DNA of 64,000 nt from Macrolepiota albuminosa (GCA_027475525.1 JAMWFC010000130.1:248001-312000), one strand, 5' to 3'; positions 46,572 to 58,633 are shown, counted from the stretch's first letter. Notes: a model not told the origin generated them from the sequence alone. Translations and numbers: made by a program.

Positions 46572-47297
46572 TGAGATCTAGCTGAAAAGTAGGCGTGGAA
46601 GCAGAACAAGTTTTGAGTAGAAAGGGGGTTGTTGGGAGGATGCTGCTGCAAAGGGCGTGTTTCAGAGGGTTGTGGTCGTGGTCACATGGGCTCAAGAGTC
46701 GGTCCGAAACTCCGAAAAGTTGTCCATTTGTGACATCAGGCTGGGTAAGAGGCATTCAGTTCGTTATACTCCTAACACTCGCAAATGAATAAATAGTGTT
46801 CAATCTATGTAAGTGACATTAGTATGTGGGTTCATGTATAGTAGCGACTCACCCTCAGGTTCAGCATAGATTTGACTAAGCATGTGGTAAATTGAAGTAT
46901 AAGCATAAGAGATTACAAGGGTTAAAGGCCCAGTTCACACAACAGAACCAGAATCCTTTTTGATTATCCAATACTACTTGGTATGAAAATAAGAGCTGAA
47001 GCTTAAGTAAAGCTTCAGCAGGCATAATTTAGAGGTGTTACACCCCCTCTTCTCCTCTTTCAGACCATATGACTCAAGGCAATGTATGCAAAGTGAGTAA
47101 AATAAAATGCAAAAATGTGCATATGTAATAGTCCACAATATACTACAAAGTAGGTTTTATTTGCCTCAGTCTTTGGTAAAAGGACTCTATTTAACCTGTA
47201 AGTTTTATATGCTACCAGGTCAGAAGTAAGTAAGAGTAGATTGTTTAATACAGTTCAACTCAGTCGGTGTAAAGTAATGACTGTATTTGTAGTTACC
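46572..47297. other. Intergenic with LTR debris
   Basis: A half inverted repeat (CACCCTCAGG, 46853) suggests an LTR scrap. About 46900-47041 looks like a minus-strand 3' LTR: it starts TGTAACACCT on that strand, preceded by a purine tract (GAGGAGAAGAGGGGG, 47042-47056). 47242-47297 resembles the adjoining copia LTR with an internal deletion. CpG drops sharply from about 46900 onward. Confidence 0.5.
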
Positions 47298-47469
47298 TGT
47301 TTAATACAGTTCAACTATGTGTACTTTATTGATGACTGACAGTAACTTGATGTAATTAGACCACATACCTCAGTCAGTGTAGTAATGACTGAGGTATATC
47401 TGAATTCCCTTTGTCTCTATCTTTCTCTGGTCATGTAATTGTAACATGTCCATAATTCTACTCCAAACA
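47298..47469 (-). repeat. 3' LTR of the copia element
   Basis: 172 bases, same length and ends as the other LTR. It contains the inverted repeat ACCTCAGTC/GACTGAGGT (47366-47395). Confidence 0.85.
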
Positions 47470-47479
47470 CTCCCCTGGA

Positions 47480-50400
47480 CTTGTGGTGCACGTTAATTAT
47501 TAAATAAGCAAAGTTTGGTGCAAAACTTTGTTTGTTGTGCCCATGGTAGTGGTTTAGTGAACAAATCTGCTAAGTTGTCTGAGCTCAGTACATAGTCAAT
47601 TGAGATTTCCCCTTCTTCAACGCAATGCCTTATAAAGTGGTGATGAACATTGATGTGTTTCACCTGGTTATGATTTCTCTTGTTTTTTGCAATTGCAATC
47701 GAACCATTATTATCTTCTTTCAACTCTCCTGGTTTGGAAATGGCCATTCCTATTTTGGCCAGTGCTGCATACATTTATTGGATCTGTTTGGCCATCCTTC
47801 CCAATGCTATATATTTGGCCTCAGTTGTCAATGTCGACACTGTATCCTGAAATTTGGAACTCCAGCTGGTTGGTCCTCCAGCCTGCAAGTATACTGTAAG
47901 GGCAACCTCTAGAGGCTGTGGCTCAGTCACACAGCTAGCAGAGGGAGATCCAAAGTGTATTAAAGTATGTACTGACAATATCATGATAACTACTCACTTG
48001 GCAGAGGAAGATCCAAAGAGAACAAGTCTAGGGATTTCCTATGCCAGGTTACTTGCTTCTGGGGCTTCTGAAGCATGGGAAACAACTGTACAGTACAACA
48101 AAACCTTAAAAACTCGAAAATTGACTAACCAAACAACTATACAAATAAGGCAGGAAAACTCTGCACTTTAGAAGTCAGAAAGGCAAACTCCAGCTTATAT
48201 AAGCAGTCTGGAAGCGGTGCTGAAGGGCCCACACTTGTCTGAATGATAGCTAAAAAACCAGAGCACCTCAAAGATTGAGAATAGTACTAACAAATAGTGT
48301 TGAGAGAATAGAAACAGCAAAATGAGAGAATGATAGAAGAAATAAGAAAATGAATGAAAGGAGAGTGAAGGAATAAGGAGTGAAAGAAGGAAGAAATGAG
48401 GAGTCTCCTGACATATACTCCTCTGGAGACTAACTTACATGTGTCTATATTGGCTGCAAAGTCTGAGTCATAATATCCCCAGAGTATGTAATCCTGGTAT
48501 CCAGTTCCCCCATCCCATAGCTTGTAATGTAAAGTTGCCTTTATATATTGCAATACGTGTTGGAGTCCCAGCCAATGTTGATTTCTAAGATTTGACATAA
48601 ATCGGCTCAACAATGTAATTGCATATGTGATGTCTGGTCGGGTGCCTATCTGTGCATACATCAATAATCCTAATGCTTCACTATATGGTTTGTTGCTCAT
48701 GTATTTCCATTCTTTATCAGTGCTTGGTGCCTGGGACCAACTGAGTATCAAGCCTGGTAGCAGTGGCATGTATTTTGATGTGCAGTTAGTCATACCATAC
48801 TTATCCAATGTCGATTCTTTATTGTTTGTGCCCCTGCAGGGCGCTTGATCAACCACCATACTTTATGATTGTACATCCATCACATCTTCTTGTCCATCGG
48901 TCCTTTCCATAGGTTGGGCCTCCTCATAGCTTTTGAGTATGACTTAGGTACTCATGTTTTGTCTGGATCAACAACACTGGTAGCTAACACATCTGGCACT
49001 ACCTTAAAAGTTTCTTCCTCATTCTCTGGGTCAGATGAGTTCTTTTTAGATAGTGTGCTGAGATGTATTTCAGGGTCAGAGGCCATTCTTGTGGCAATCC
49101 AAATGGATCTTCTCGCTGCTGGCTGGATATTCCTCTCTGCTGTACCTGGTCTTGACTCTGCAATTGGTACATAGTCATCACGGTTGTTTTCCTTGCTGGT
49201 TTTATTGTGGTTTGTACCATCACTATATGCTGACATAAGATTGATTCTCAAAATATTCATCAAATCTGCTGGTTCATCTCATGTCTTCTTCTTTATAGTG
49301 CAATTTGCTGTTTCCTCCTCAAAAATGATGTCTCAAGATCAAAAAATGCATCTTGTAGCACAATCCAATATTTATAGTCACCTTTTCCAAAGTAACCAAT
49401 AAGCACGGCTTTTATTGATCTAGGGCTGAGTTTGCTATTCCCTTCTGCTCTTGGTATTTTTGTGTATGCAATGCATCCAAATGGTCACAGATATGACACA
49501 TTGGATTTGTCTCCAGTCTCTATTTCAAATGGTGTTTTTTCAGGATGTCAAGCAGTTGGTACTAGATCAATTACATATATTGCCATTGAGGTTGCTTCTC
49601 CTTAGTAATGTGCTGGTAACCTCAACTTGCTCAACATACTCCATGCCAAATCAAGAATTGTACGGTTCCTTCTCTCAATTATGCCGTTGGCTGCTGACAA
49701 GTAGGGGGGCATTGTCTCATATATGATCTCCCGTTTTACACAGTATGCATCCCATAACTTGTTATTAAACTTGGTTCTTCTATTGGTTCAGACCCGCTTG
49801 ATTCTATGCCCCATTTGGATCTCCACTTGCATATTAAATATTTCCAGGCATTCTATGATTGCTTCTTTTGTTTTGTGTAACAAGTACCATGTGTCACATC
49901 CTGCTCCTCCCTGGTCAACTACCATCAATATAAGCAATTTACCTCCAGTTATCAGGGTCAAACATTACTTGTTCATAGAATTTAAATTCTGGTTCAACGA
50001 TGATATCAAAAGGTCATCATGAGTGTCTCCTTATAATACAATCTTCGCATTTTCCCATTACTGATGACTTGGTGACATTCAACCCTTCCACCATTCCAGT
50101 TCATGCTATCTTCTGCAATGTACTTTTCCCAACATGGCTGAGTTGTCAGTGCTATGTCTTGAGATCTACTGGGTGACATAGTAACTAGGTCGCCATTGCT
50201 TGTGGAGGTGGGTCTATGAAGTCAACAATAAACATTGTATCTTCCATCGGACAATTAAGAAAAGGTCTCTCATCCATGTCAAATAAAGTTGCTCCTGTCC
50301 TGTCTATCTCTATCTTTATCTCTTTCTTTATTAATGACCCAACAAATATCAAGTTATATGTCAGGTCTGGGGCATGCAATGCGTTCTTAAAAGTAATCTT

Positions 50401-51656
50401 AATTACTTTCCCTCTATATCAAACCCATTTTTGAACTTGTCCGCATTCAATGATCTTGAATTTCCCACCTTTCACAGTTAATCCTATTGTATTTCCAAGT
50501 GCTGGTGCATCGTACGTTATAAATCTGATTTTTTAGTGAAAAAATGTCGACTTGCAGCAGAATTAGTATAAGTGGCCATCTTGACAAGTTGGTCAGAGTT
50601 ATTGATTAGTTGTATGGTTGCAAATGCAAGACATCAGACATTATCAGCATTATTGGCAGATACGACTGCAGCATTCATCTGTGGAGCAGTATTAGAGCTG
50701 GCATTGTTGCTTGGGGTTGTGTTAGGATTGTTTGTTGTGCTCGATGCATTCTGAGACTGCTTATTCCTCTTCTTCCACTAGTCAGATAACTGACCTACCA
50801 TCTCTCCACTTTTTCTGAAGCATTTTTCCTTAGCATGTCCAGATTTTTTGCAATTTTTGCATAATGGCTTGTCCTTATCTCCTCATTGTTCCTGTGTTTG
50901 GGTTGAAAGTGCCTGGACTGATTTTGTTGAGGCTATGATATTTGTTCCATGAAGTAACAGTGCATGTGTAGTAAGCCTTGCAATGACTTTGGCAGAAGTA
51001 TCTTCTGATATGATTGTGCCTGTCACTGCTGCACATGAACTTGGCATAGATTTAATGATATAAATTCTGAACTTCTCATCTGTAATGCCTGCTCCTTGAT
51101 CATTAGCTTTTGCCCATGCAGTTTGCATTGCTTGAAAATGTGCTTCAATGTTGGATCCATCTGCATATTTGATTGCATTCAGTTTCTCCTCCATGTGGAT
51201 TAACCCAAGGTCAGATTTAGCATTGTGTATTGTTATAAGTGACTCCCATGCCTCTGCTGCTGACTCCTTCATATTATGCCCACCCCAATTGGGTTCACAA
51301 CATTTAGGGTGATCATGCTTTGGGTATATACATTGCATTGTATCCATTTCTGAGCAGTCAGGTTTGGTGCTCACCACCACCTCATCTCTATGACCTTCTG
51401 TTTGTCTTCCTCCTTTTTGTTGTTATTGCTTGAATCTACAATTGATCTGGTCAGGTAGCCTAATAATCCTCATCCTTGTGCTATCTTTGCTATTGTTGTC
51501 TTAAATGTTGTCCAGTTCAATCTGTCAAACTTTTTCCTCTGTTGGAAGTAGAAATAATGGTAGGTTCTGTGACATGCTAACTATTTTGTGTTTCAATTTA
51601 AAAGCTGGTTTATTGGTGAGTTGTTTTATGTACTGAGTTGGCTGGGGCCTATAACC
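47480..51656 (-). pseudogene. Copia gag-pol (decayed, RT core deleted)
   Basis: Minus strand from 51400 downward: Gag (AAEAWESLITIHNAKSDLGL, GSNIEAHFQAMQTAWAKAND, 50883-51380); zinc knuckle CKNCKKSGHAKEKC near 50840; degraded protease around 50540; integrase (GRWKI... region, then LSAANGIIERRNRTILDLAW, 49650-49720; FGCIAYTKIP near 49460); an acidic linker; RT start (SYSKAMRRPNLWKGPMDKKM near 48900). The sequence then jumps to the late RT (LGLLMYAQIGTRPDITYAIT, 48640-48690) and RNase H (STLTTEAKYIALG, 47800-47850). The catalytic YVDD block is absent, so roughly 150-200 codons are deleted near 48840. The solo LTR at 47895-48413 splits RNase H. The element could not move on its own. Confidence 0.85.
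47895..48413 (+). mobile_element. Solo LTR, family A
   Basis: It starts TGTAAGGGCAACC and ends TCTCCTGACA, with a perfect target duplication TATAC (47890-47894 and 48414-48418). It is inserted in the copia RNase H. Confidence 0.95.
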
Positions 51657-52331
51657 TGTTTAATATGGTTCAACTATATGTACTTTATTAATGACTGACA
51701 GTAACTTGATATAATTAGACCACATACTATAAGGGCAACTTCTAGAGGCTGTGGCTTAGTCACACAGCTGGCAGAGGGAGATCCAAAGTATATTAGAGTA
51801 TGTACTGACAATATCATAATAACTACTCACCTGGCAGAGGAAAATCCAAAGAGAACAAGTCTAGGGATTTCCTATGCCAGGTTGGACGCTTCTGGGGCCT
51901 CTGAAGCATGGAAAACAACTGTACAGTACAACAAAACCTTAAAAACTCAAAAATTGCCTACACAAACAATTGCACAAATAAGAGGCAAACTCTGGCAAAC
52001 TCTGGCTTATATAAGCAGTCTGGAAGTGGTGCTGAGGGGCCCACACTTGTCTGAATGGTAGCTAAAGAACCAGAGCACCTCATGGGCTGAGAGTAGTACT
52101 AACAGATAGTGTTGAAAGAATAGAAACAGTAAAATGAAATAATGTCAGAAGAACTAAAAGAATAAATGAAGGGAGAGTGAAGAGATAAGAAGTGAGAAAA
52201 GAAAGAAATGAGGAGTCCCCTGACACATACCTCAGTCAGTGTAGTAATGACTGAGATATATCCAAATTCTCTTTGCCTCTATCTTCCTCTGGTCACATGA
52301 TTGTAACACGTCTATGATTCTACTCCAAACA
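51657..52331 (-). repeat. 5' LTR of the copia element, interrupted
   Basis: Matches the other LTR on both sides of the inserted family A LTR. Downstream on the minus strand the sequence GGTTATAGGCCCC follows the LTR end and is the likely primer-binding region. Confidence 0.85.
51728..52225 (+). mobile_element. Solo LTR, family A
   Basis: It starts TATAAGGG (first G mutated to A) and ends CCCTGACA, with a perfect target duplication CATAC (51723-51727 and 52226-52230). 498 bases, inserted in a copia LTR. Confidence 0.95.
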
Positions 52332-55024
52332 CAGATAATAGATTTAACAAAGAATGATATACCCTCAGTCTTTGGTAAAAGGACTGAGGGCTATTATGAA
52401 GGCTATGCCACATAAAGACTTGCAGTGGCTAAGTAAAGTATACAGAACAATCAAGCATGATCATTCTGGAGAAGTAAAATAAGTAAATAAAGTCAAAAAA
52501 GAGAAAACCTTTGGATTGCCAGGAAGTAATCAAAATTCCACTACTATAATGATTAGTCTACACCAACACTTCTTCAGACTCAAGCTGGGGCTTGAGGCCA
52601 AGGAGACCAATGAGGTAAAAATAAATGGTTGGACCAAGAGGCTTGGTAAAGAGATTCATGATAACACTCAAAAGTTGATCAGTATCAGTAGCAGACACAG
52701 TTTATAGCTACTGACTAGAAAATATGCATTGGACATGCTAAGTGTTTTGAAGGAGTCCTGGGCAGGTCCCAGAGATTAAGTTGAAAACAAGTTAAATAAT
52801 AGGATTTGATGAGTGTTGGTAAGGATAGCCAGTAAAAGATGCATGGCAAGGAGAGTGCACTAATAAACAAGTGCATCTAAATAAAAAAGTGAGGAAAGTT
52901 AAGTGAAACATGGCAAGAAAACTAGAGCCTTAGTGATGACTAAGCTGTGTAATGCCTGCCATAGGTGCAAGGTGCATAGGTTCCATATGTGTAACTATGG
53001 CAAGCAGGCTAGAAGTGTTCAGACAATTGGCAACTTTGAACTAAGTCAGTGGAAAAGAAATCTGAACCATGAGATGAACTGAGGGGTGTAAACAAGGTAT
53101 TTTGTTCTGTGTTAACTATTGACAATAGTAAGTATTTATAGTAAAGTGGTGCTAAGTAACTAAGCATCACCAAAGAGCAGTGAACTGAAAAGAATGTAAG
53201 TAAACACTGTGCATTAAACTAAATAATGAGAAGTCAACAAGAATGCTGTTTGTCTAAGTCAAAAGAAGGTGCCAAGGTGAAACACCAGGCTGTCTGTCAT
53301 GAGGCAATACCATCATTTCAAGTTGTAAGTGCTGTCACCAGCTAGCTGTACCATGTGCTGACAAAGTGATGCTATCTGTCAATGCTTGCTGACAGTGTGA
53401 TGCCAACTGTCATCTGTCATTCTAGCTGCCACTGGTGCTATCACTGATTAGATCTATTGCTTACTGTGCATGGCCATTGGATAAGGCCTAAAATAGATAA
53501 ATCATGTGTGCCAGGTTTGTCCAGAACTGGTGCTGGTGCCAAGCCTGCCATTGATGTGTCTAGCTTGTGTGGGGTCCTATTACTGCTAGATTCTGAGTAG
53601 ATGAGATGTGGATAACCTCAATCTTCCAAAGCTTGACATATTCCTAAATGTAATAGTGGTAAATATTGATATGTTTGGCACAAGCATGTTTTTTGGTGGA
53701 TTGAGCAAGAGATAGTGCTGGTGAATTGTCCATATAGAGAATGGTGGAGAGTATCTGTGTGAGGTCAATGTTGAGGAGCCAATTGTGCCTCAACATGGCT
53801 TGCTGAGCACCACAAGTCAGAGCCATGTACTCTGTCTTAGTTGTAGATAAGGCCATGGTAGGTTGCTGCTTGAATAAGACTTTATTTATGAAGGTAGAAA
53901 CTGATACAGCTAATCAGACATGTCTTTGAGGGCCAGAGTGGTTTTGGCCTGGGTCAAGCTATTTACAGATGTGAAATCAGCTAAGAATGACAGATGATTG
54001 ATGACTGGTTCAATATGCTTGATAACTCCAGATGCAATTGTATTGGTGAGAGAGCTAGCAAGCACATTACCTGCATCTTCCTCTATTAAGAGCACAACTG
54101 CAAGGACAACATTCTTGGAGTTGCTGTCAATTCTATGGCCTTTGGAGGTAATGGCCACAGTCATGAGCACACAAGCAAGCTTGACAATGGGATGTCTTGG
54201 ATGTTTGCAAGGAAGGTCATAGTCAGCATAGGTGAGCATTGATGAAATCTCAACTTAATTCATGTGGAGAACTGGAGTTCAACATAGAAAGTTTAGATTG
54301 TGTACTGTACAGACAGGGTAATACTATTGTGCTCACCTAGCATTCAACACAGAAAGTTGAACTCCATGTAGGCAGCCATGAATGTAAAAACTGCTATTCT
54401 TTGCAACTATTGGTGACTGCAGATCTAGTGATAAGATGATGATTGAGGAACTTTAATGTGGAAGTGTAGATGTCATTTTTGTAAAAGCTTCATGCAGTCA
54501 TACTGCTCTTTAGCTAGAACCTAGCCCTTGATCTTGAGCCAGTGTTTTGCATCTGCTACTGTTTTGATTTGCCTGCCCTAGGCTTGCAGTAGGATCCCAA
54601 ATTTGGAACAAGACAGAGTTGCTAGAGGGCTTGGAGTTTCTGCTCTGCTGGCACTGCCAGTTGAAGACCTAGAGGTTAGCTTCAGGAGGTGAACCATGAC
54701 AGTAGGAGCATGGTTAGATATAGGTTGAGTAAAATTGGCCTGTTGAGCTAGAAGAGAGGTTGGTGAGGTCAAATATATTTGTGTTTTGTAGTCTACTGTC
54801 TATGACCAGCCAGAACCCTGGAAAAGTAGATAGTGGTAATAAGTTAAGAAGCCGTTCTTCTCTAAGTGAATATATTTGATCAGATATGTCTATATGCACT
54901 CTGAGTTTATTGTTTTTTCTTCTAGTGCTACTCTGTTGAAGTCTAGTCTGCAATAACTGTAGAGTACAAATATAAGTTGTTTCTCTAAAGTAAGGTAAGT
55001 AAAGTGTCTCTTGCATATGCAATA
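52332..55024 (-). pseudogene. Second copia relic
   Basis: RNase H survives at 53586-53856 (MALSTTKTEYMALTCGAQQA, YMDNSPALSLAQSTKKHACA, KHINIYHYYI). Further upstream on the minus strand, 53910-54239 (YADYDLPCKHP, SLADFTSVNSLTQAKTTLAL in parts) and 54578-54772 are broken protein-like pieces I cannot place with confidence. 52340-53580 holds only debris, including the inverted repeat CCCTCAGTC/GACTGAGGG at 52363-52388. Confidence 0.6.
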
Positions 55025-55177
55025 TGTTAGCTCACCTCAGTCTAAGTGTACTTGACTGAGGGTATATACATGTACAATGCTGTATATATACTGTAATATG
55101 TTGTCTAGAGATGATTTAATTATATAGAATCATATGTCAGGGTCAATAGGTGTTGCCACTTACAGTGTTGTCTAACA
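55025..55177 (-). repeat. Probable 5' LTR of the second copia relic
   Basis: It starts TGTTAGCTCACC and ends TTGTCTAACA on the plus strand (153 bases), with CTCAGTC/GACTGAGGG (55036-55064) inside and TATATA runs. No target duplication is visible. Confidence 0.6.
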
Positions 55178-55217
55178 TACTCTTACACAGAGAATATTAG
55201 AGTTTGAACCCTTTATT

Positions 55218-55375
55218 TGTAAGGGCAACCTCTGGAGGCTATGGCTCAGTCACACAGCTGGCAGAGGAAGATCCAAAGTGTATTAGAGTATATACTGACA
55301 ATATCATAATAACTACTCATCTGGCAGAGAGAGATCCAGAGAAAACAAGTCTAAGGATTCTTTATGCCAGGTTGG
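55218..55375 (+). mobile_element. LTR fragment, family A
   Basis: The first 158 bases of the LTR (TGTAAGGGCAACC to GCCAGGTTGG) are present. They are cut off by the next LTR-like sequence. Confidence 0.85.
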
Positions 55376-55616
55376 TGTAATAAAGCAGGCTGTTACAGCC
55401 TATGTTTAGTCACACTTACAGCCACTCTTTAGTCTTTATCCTTTACCACTATCCCTATGCTTGTGTAGTCACTATTCTCTCTATAGAACTGGGTCTTATG
55501 CACTTGAGACACTTAAGAATTCAAGAACTCATCAAAACCTCATAACTACATTACATTTTCTTGTGTAACTAGCCTCAGTGGCTCTGCCACTAGGCTATAG
55601 GGAGTTACCAACTACA
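55376..55616. repeat. Possible gypsy-type LTR
   Basis: It starts TGTAATAAAGC, as the G2 LTR does on the plus strand, and ends AACTACA. It contains the inverted repeat AGTGGCTCTGCCACT. It interrupts the family A fragment, but no duplication flanks it. 55617-55886 beyond it has a minus-strand frame (RPSRYEQTPEDERMTVQKEL) that I cannot name. Confidence 0.4.
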
Positions 55617-55886
55617 CTCTGCTTTCTTTCAAATCTGGACCTCTTACTGGGCACTTCTGGGATGCTTCTTGGGCCATATTGACATCCCCTCACTAGTGGA
55701 AGGAGTAGGAGAGGCTTGGATAGGAGTTGGAGATGTTTTGGCAGATGTTTAGGAGAAACATTGGACCATATCTTAGGGTTGGGCCTACAGTTTGCTCTAA
55801 TTCTTTTTGGACTGTCATCCTCTCATCCTCAGGAGTTTGCTCATACCTGGATGGTCTTTCATTCTCATTCCTCCATCCATCATAGT

Positions 55887-56680
55887 TTTCACAACCCCTC
55901 CTACCTGGAACCACTCCAGGACATCCTCAAAACCCCATCTGGGACTCCTCTGCCAACTCCACAACACAACTCCCACCATCAGGACCACCTCCACTGCCAT
56001 CACACACATCAAGCCCCACCATCACATGTGCCTCCTGACAGCCCTGGATCACAGATCCTGGAACCACCTGCTGGCATGTTGATCCACAATTGGATTACAT
56101 CAAATCACTCTGGCTATCACGCATCATGCATCATGGCCCTCCCTCCATGCCAATTGATTGCATGCTCTGCATGCGTGATCCCCAGCATACAATTCCCCTT
56201 CCTCCCTCCACTGCCCATTAACTCCCAGAACTGTCCCAGACATCCCAGAACCCCTCAGGAACTCAGAGTAACCTCCACTGGTATTTAAAGAGTAGCTACC
56301 CACTTGTAGTAGACTAGTCTTGATATTACATTGATTGTTTGCATGCCCTTTTGATTGACTGGTATGCACTGACTGGCATGCTTCAACTGGCACACTCAAC
56401 TTATTTGTGTGCTCTTGAGATTGGTATACACCTTGCAGCTTAAAGTTTATTAATCCTGGTCTTGCCTTAAAACTCCCAGTTCTCAATTCAACCTCACCCC
56501 TTTCTCTTTCCAACTTCTCCCAATCCCCAGACTAAGTTTCTTACCCCAAAAATTCTTTGTTCACATCTTGGATCCCGGAGCACAGTCCAGAGTTCTAGGC
56601 CACCTGAGTACATGTAAATCAAGTCTGCCTTGTAAGGGCATTGCTTTTCTGAAAAGCCCCAGACTCAGTGGAACCTGACA
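55887..56680 (+). repeat. LTR, family E
   Basis: Full-length match to the solo LTR at 7252-8023, ending GAACCTGACA. The left end is mutated (TTTCACAACCCCTCC). Coding sequence follows directly, so this is probably a 5' LTR. Confidence 0.8.
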
Positions 56681-57705
56681 TAATATCAAGACTCTTCCTT
56701 ACACCGTTCTTGATGGCTACATATACTCACACCTACTATCCCACCAGCTACCAGACCAACCTCTATGAATGTCCGGTACCTGACCACTACTCCACACAGA
56801 CCCCCTGCCCCATCTATCCACCCCTCCCATACAAACACCAACACCTCCACTGCTACTGGGCCCCTGATCCATCCTTCTATGACCTAGGGCCCTCAGCTAG
56901 CTGGGCCTCTCCACTGAACTTAGCCTTGGCATGCTCTGTGGAGGTCCCCTTATACTGGAGCATTCCTGTAGGCCTACCAGAGACCCCGCCCATCCCCAAT
57001 TCCTCCAAGCAACCAATGCCCTGCTCCCCAACCCCATGGACCTCTCAACTATGACCACCAGCCTCAACATTATCTGGCTGCTACTCTACCTGCATGGACC
57101 CCTCTGTTGCCAATGGAATGATGACACTTTGAGAAGTATGAGCGTCAATATGACAAGGTGCTCCGTTCGCTCAGGATCTCGTTGAAGAACTTTGTGCAAC
57201 AAACAAGGGCATTACTCATGGAATTTGAACACAACAACTTCAAAGGCATTCTGGAGGACTGGGCACATTGCTTGGTCAAATTTGGGGAACAACTGACTCA
57301 AGGAGAACTCCCAGAACAGGCCATGGTAAAGTACAGGTGCAACACAATCCTCTGCAAAGAGTTGCAGCAACTGCTCAACAAAGTCCACACATCCCTCTCC
57401 TCTCAACCCCTCAACAACCCCACAGACCCTGGTCACTCAATTTAAGTCCAATGGGAACCTCCAGAGCCAATCCTGGCAGCTTCCACAGTCCTGACTCCAG
57501 AGCAATAGCAACAGGAAGAATGACAAAATGCCTTGGCTATATTGTGGTCCCTCAACCCAATGGGTAGACTATTTGATCAGCCTGTTGCTTGCATGGTAGG
57601 TTTGTTGACTTGCTATAGGGCTAACTCCATCCCTAGCACCTTCAAGACCTGGGGACAGCCCCAGAGGCCCCTGAAACTACTCCTGTGAATGGACAACACC
57701 TGGCC
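56681..57705 (+). pseudogene. gag-like start of a family E element
   Basis: ATG at 56713 opens a Pro/Tyr-rich frame to 57054 (MATYTHTYYPTSYQTNLYEC, PDHYSTQTPCPIYPPLPY). A second piece at 57158-57445 (LKNFVQQTRALLMEFEHNNF, EDWAHCLVKFGEQLTQGELP) looks like a helical capsid or other Gag segment. The element is cut by a family A LTR at 57706, so pol is missing. Confidence 0.6.
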
Positions 57706-57944
57706 TGTAAGGGCAATCTCTAGAGGCTGTGGCTCAGTCACACAGCTGGCAGAGGGAGATCCAAAGTGTATTAGAGTATGTACTGACAATATCATAATAA
57801 CTACTCACCTGGCAGAGGGAGATCCAAAGAGAACAGGTCTAGGGATTCCCTATGCCAGGTTGGACACTTCTGGGGCTTCTGAAGCATGGGAAACAACTGT
57901 ACAGTACAACAAAACCTTAAAAACTCGAAAATTGACTAACCAAC
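57706..57944 (+). mobile_element. LTR fragment, family A
   Basis: The first 239 bases of the LTR are well conserved. The match stops abruptly after AATTGACTAACCAA at about 57944, where different AT-rich sequence begins. Confidence 0.9.
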
Positions 57945-58633
57945 ACTTCGGGAAATCCCTGGGGTTTCTTGAGAAAAACCTGTTAGAAACACGTTATGTA
58001 ATTTCTAAATTGTTTTTCTCAAGTATTACATAAGATCTATTTCGAAAAACAGAAAAAAAAAAGTTAAAGTTTCTCAATGATTTCACTTGAGATAAAGGAA
58101 AAAAATTTCTTTCGATTATTCCTGAGATACAGATAGATAAAATTAATCGTGTTTCTAGTGTTTTTCTCAAGAAGAAAGTGATGTTTACATTATTGTGTTT
58201 CTTTGTGAACACTTGTTGTATTTCTTTCAAGTGTTTTCAAGGGAAAATTCTTTGTTTCTCTCACAAAAAACGTGTTAGAAAAACCTTAAATGTTCCTCGG
58301 GAAACATAGATTAGATAATCTTTGAGTATTTCTGTAGAAACACAGATTAGAAACACCTATCGCATCGACAAGCACGTCGCGCATCGTATGATGCGCGACA
58401 CGCTCGTCAACACTGCTCATCGGGTTCTGTGATGATCATACGATGTGACGCGCTCATTAAAATTTACATTTAAATCAAAATCGTCAACACTGCTCATCGG
58501 GTTCTGTGATGATCATACGATGTGACGCGCTCATTAAAATTTACATTTAAATCAAAAAAAAGAACAAGTAAAACGACATAATGGAATACAAGAAATGAGA
58601 TTGTACATATGTAATGTAGAAAAAAAAAGGCAT
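57945..58633. other. AT-rich spacer with repeated GTTAGAAACAC motif
   Basis: GTTAGAAA(C/A)A(C/A) or ATTAGAAACAC occurs at about 57979, 58272 and 58347, and TTCTCAAG-type words recur in both orientations. It could be a small inverted-repeat element, but I cannot define its ends. It marks the change from CpG-poor repeats to CpG-normal genes. Confidence 0.4.
58404..58557. repeat. 77-base tandem duplication
   Basis: Identical copies at 58404-58480 and 58481-58557 in the spacer. Confidence 0.95.

Larger units (their letters stand above)
47298..52331 (-). mobile_element. Ty1/copia element with two 172-base LTRs
   Basis: LTRs lie at 47298-47469 and 51657-52331. The second holds a 498-base solo LTR plus 5-base duplication, leaving 172 bases. 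Both start TGTTTAATA and end CTCCAAACA on the plus strand. Coding is on the minus strand. The target duplication is unclear (TTACC left, CAGAT right; AGAT also precedes the LTR-like copy at 47242). Internal sequence is gag, protease, integrase, RT and RNase H, all decayed, with the core of RT deleted. Confidence 0.85.

Noticed and set aside
47237..52336. AGAT flanks as target duplication of the copia element
   Set aside because: They would require counting a deleted LTR-like copy at 47242 as part of the element, and the fifth base does not match.
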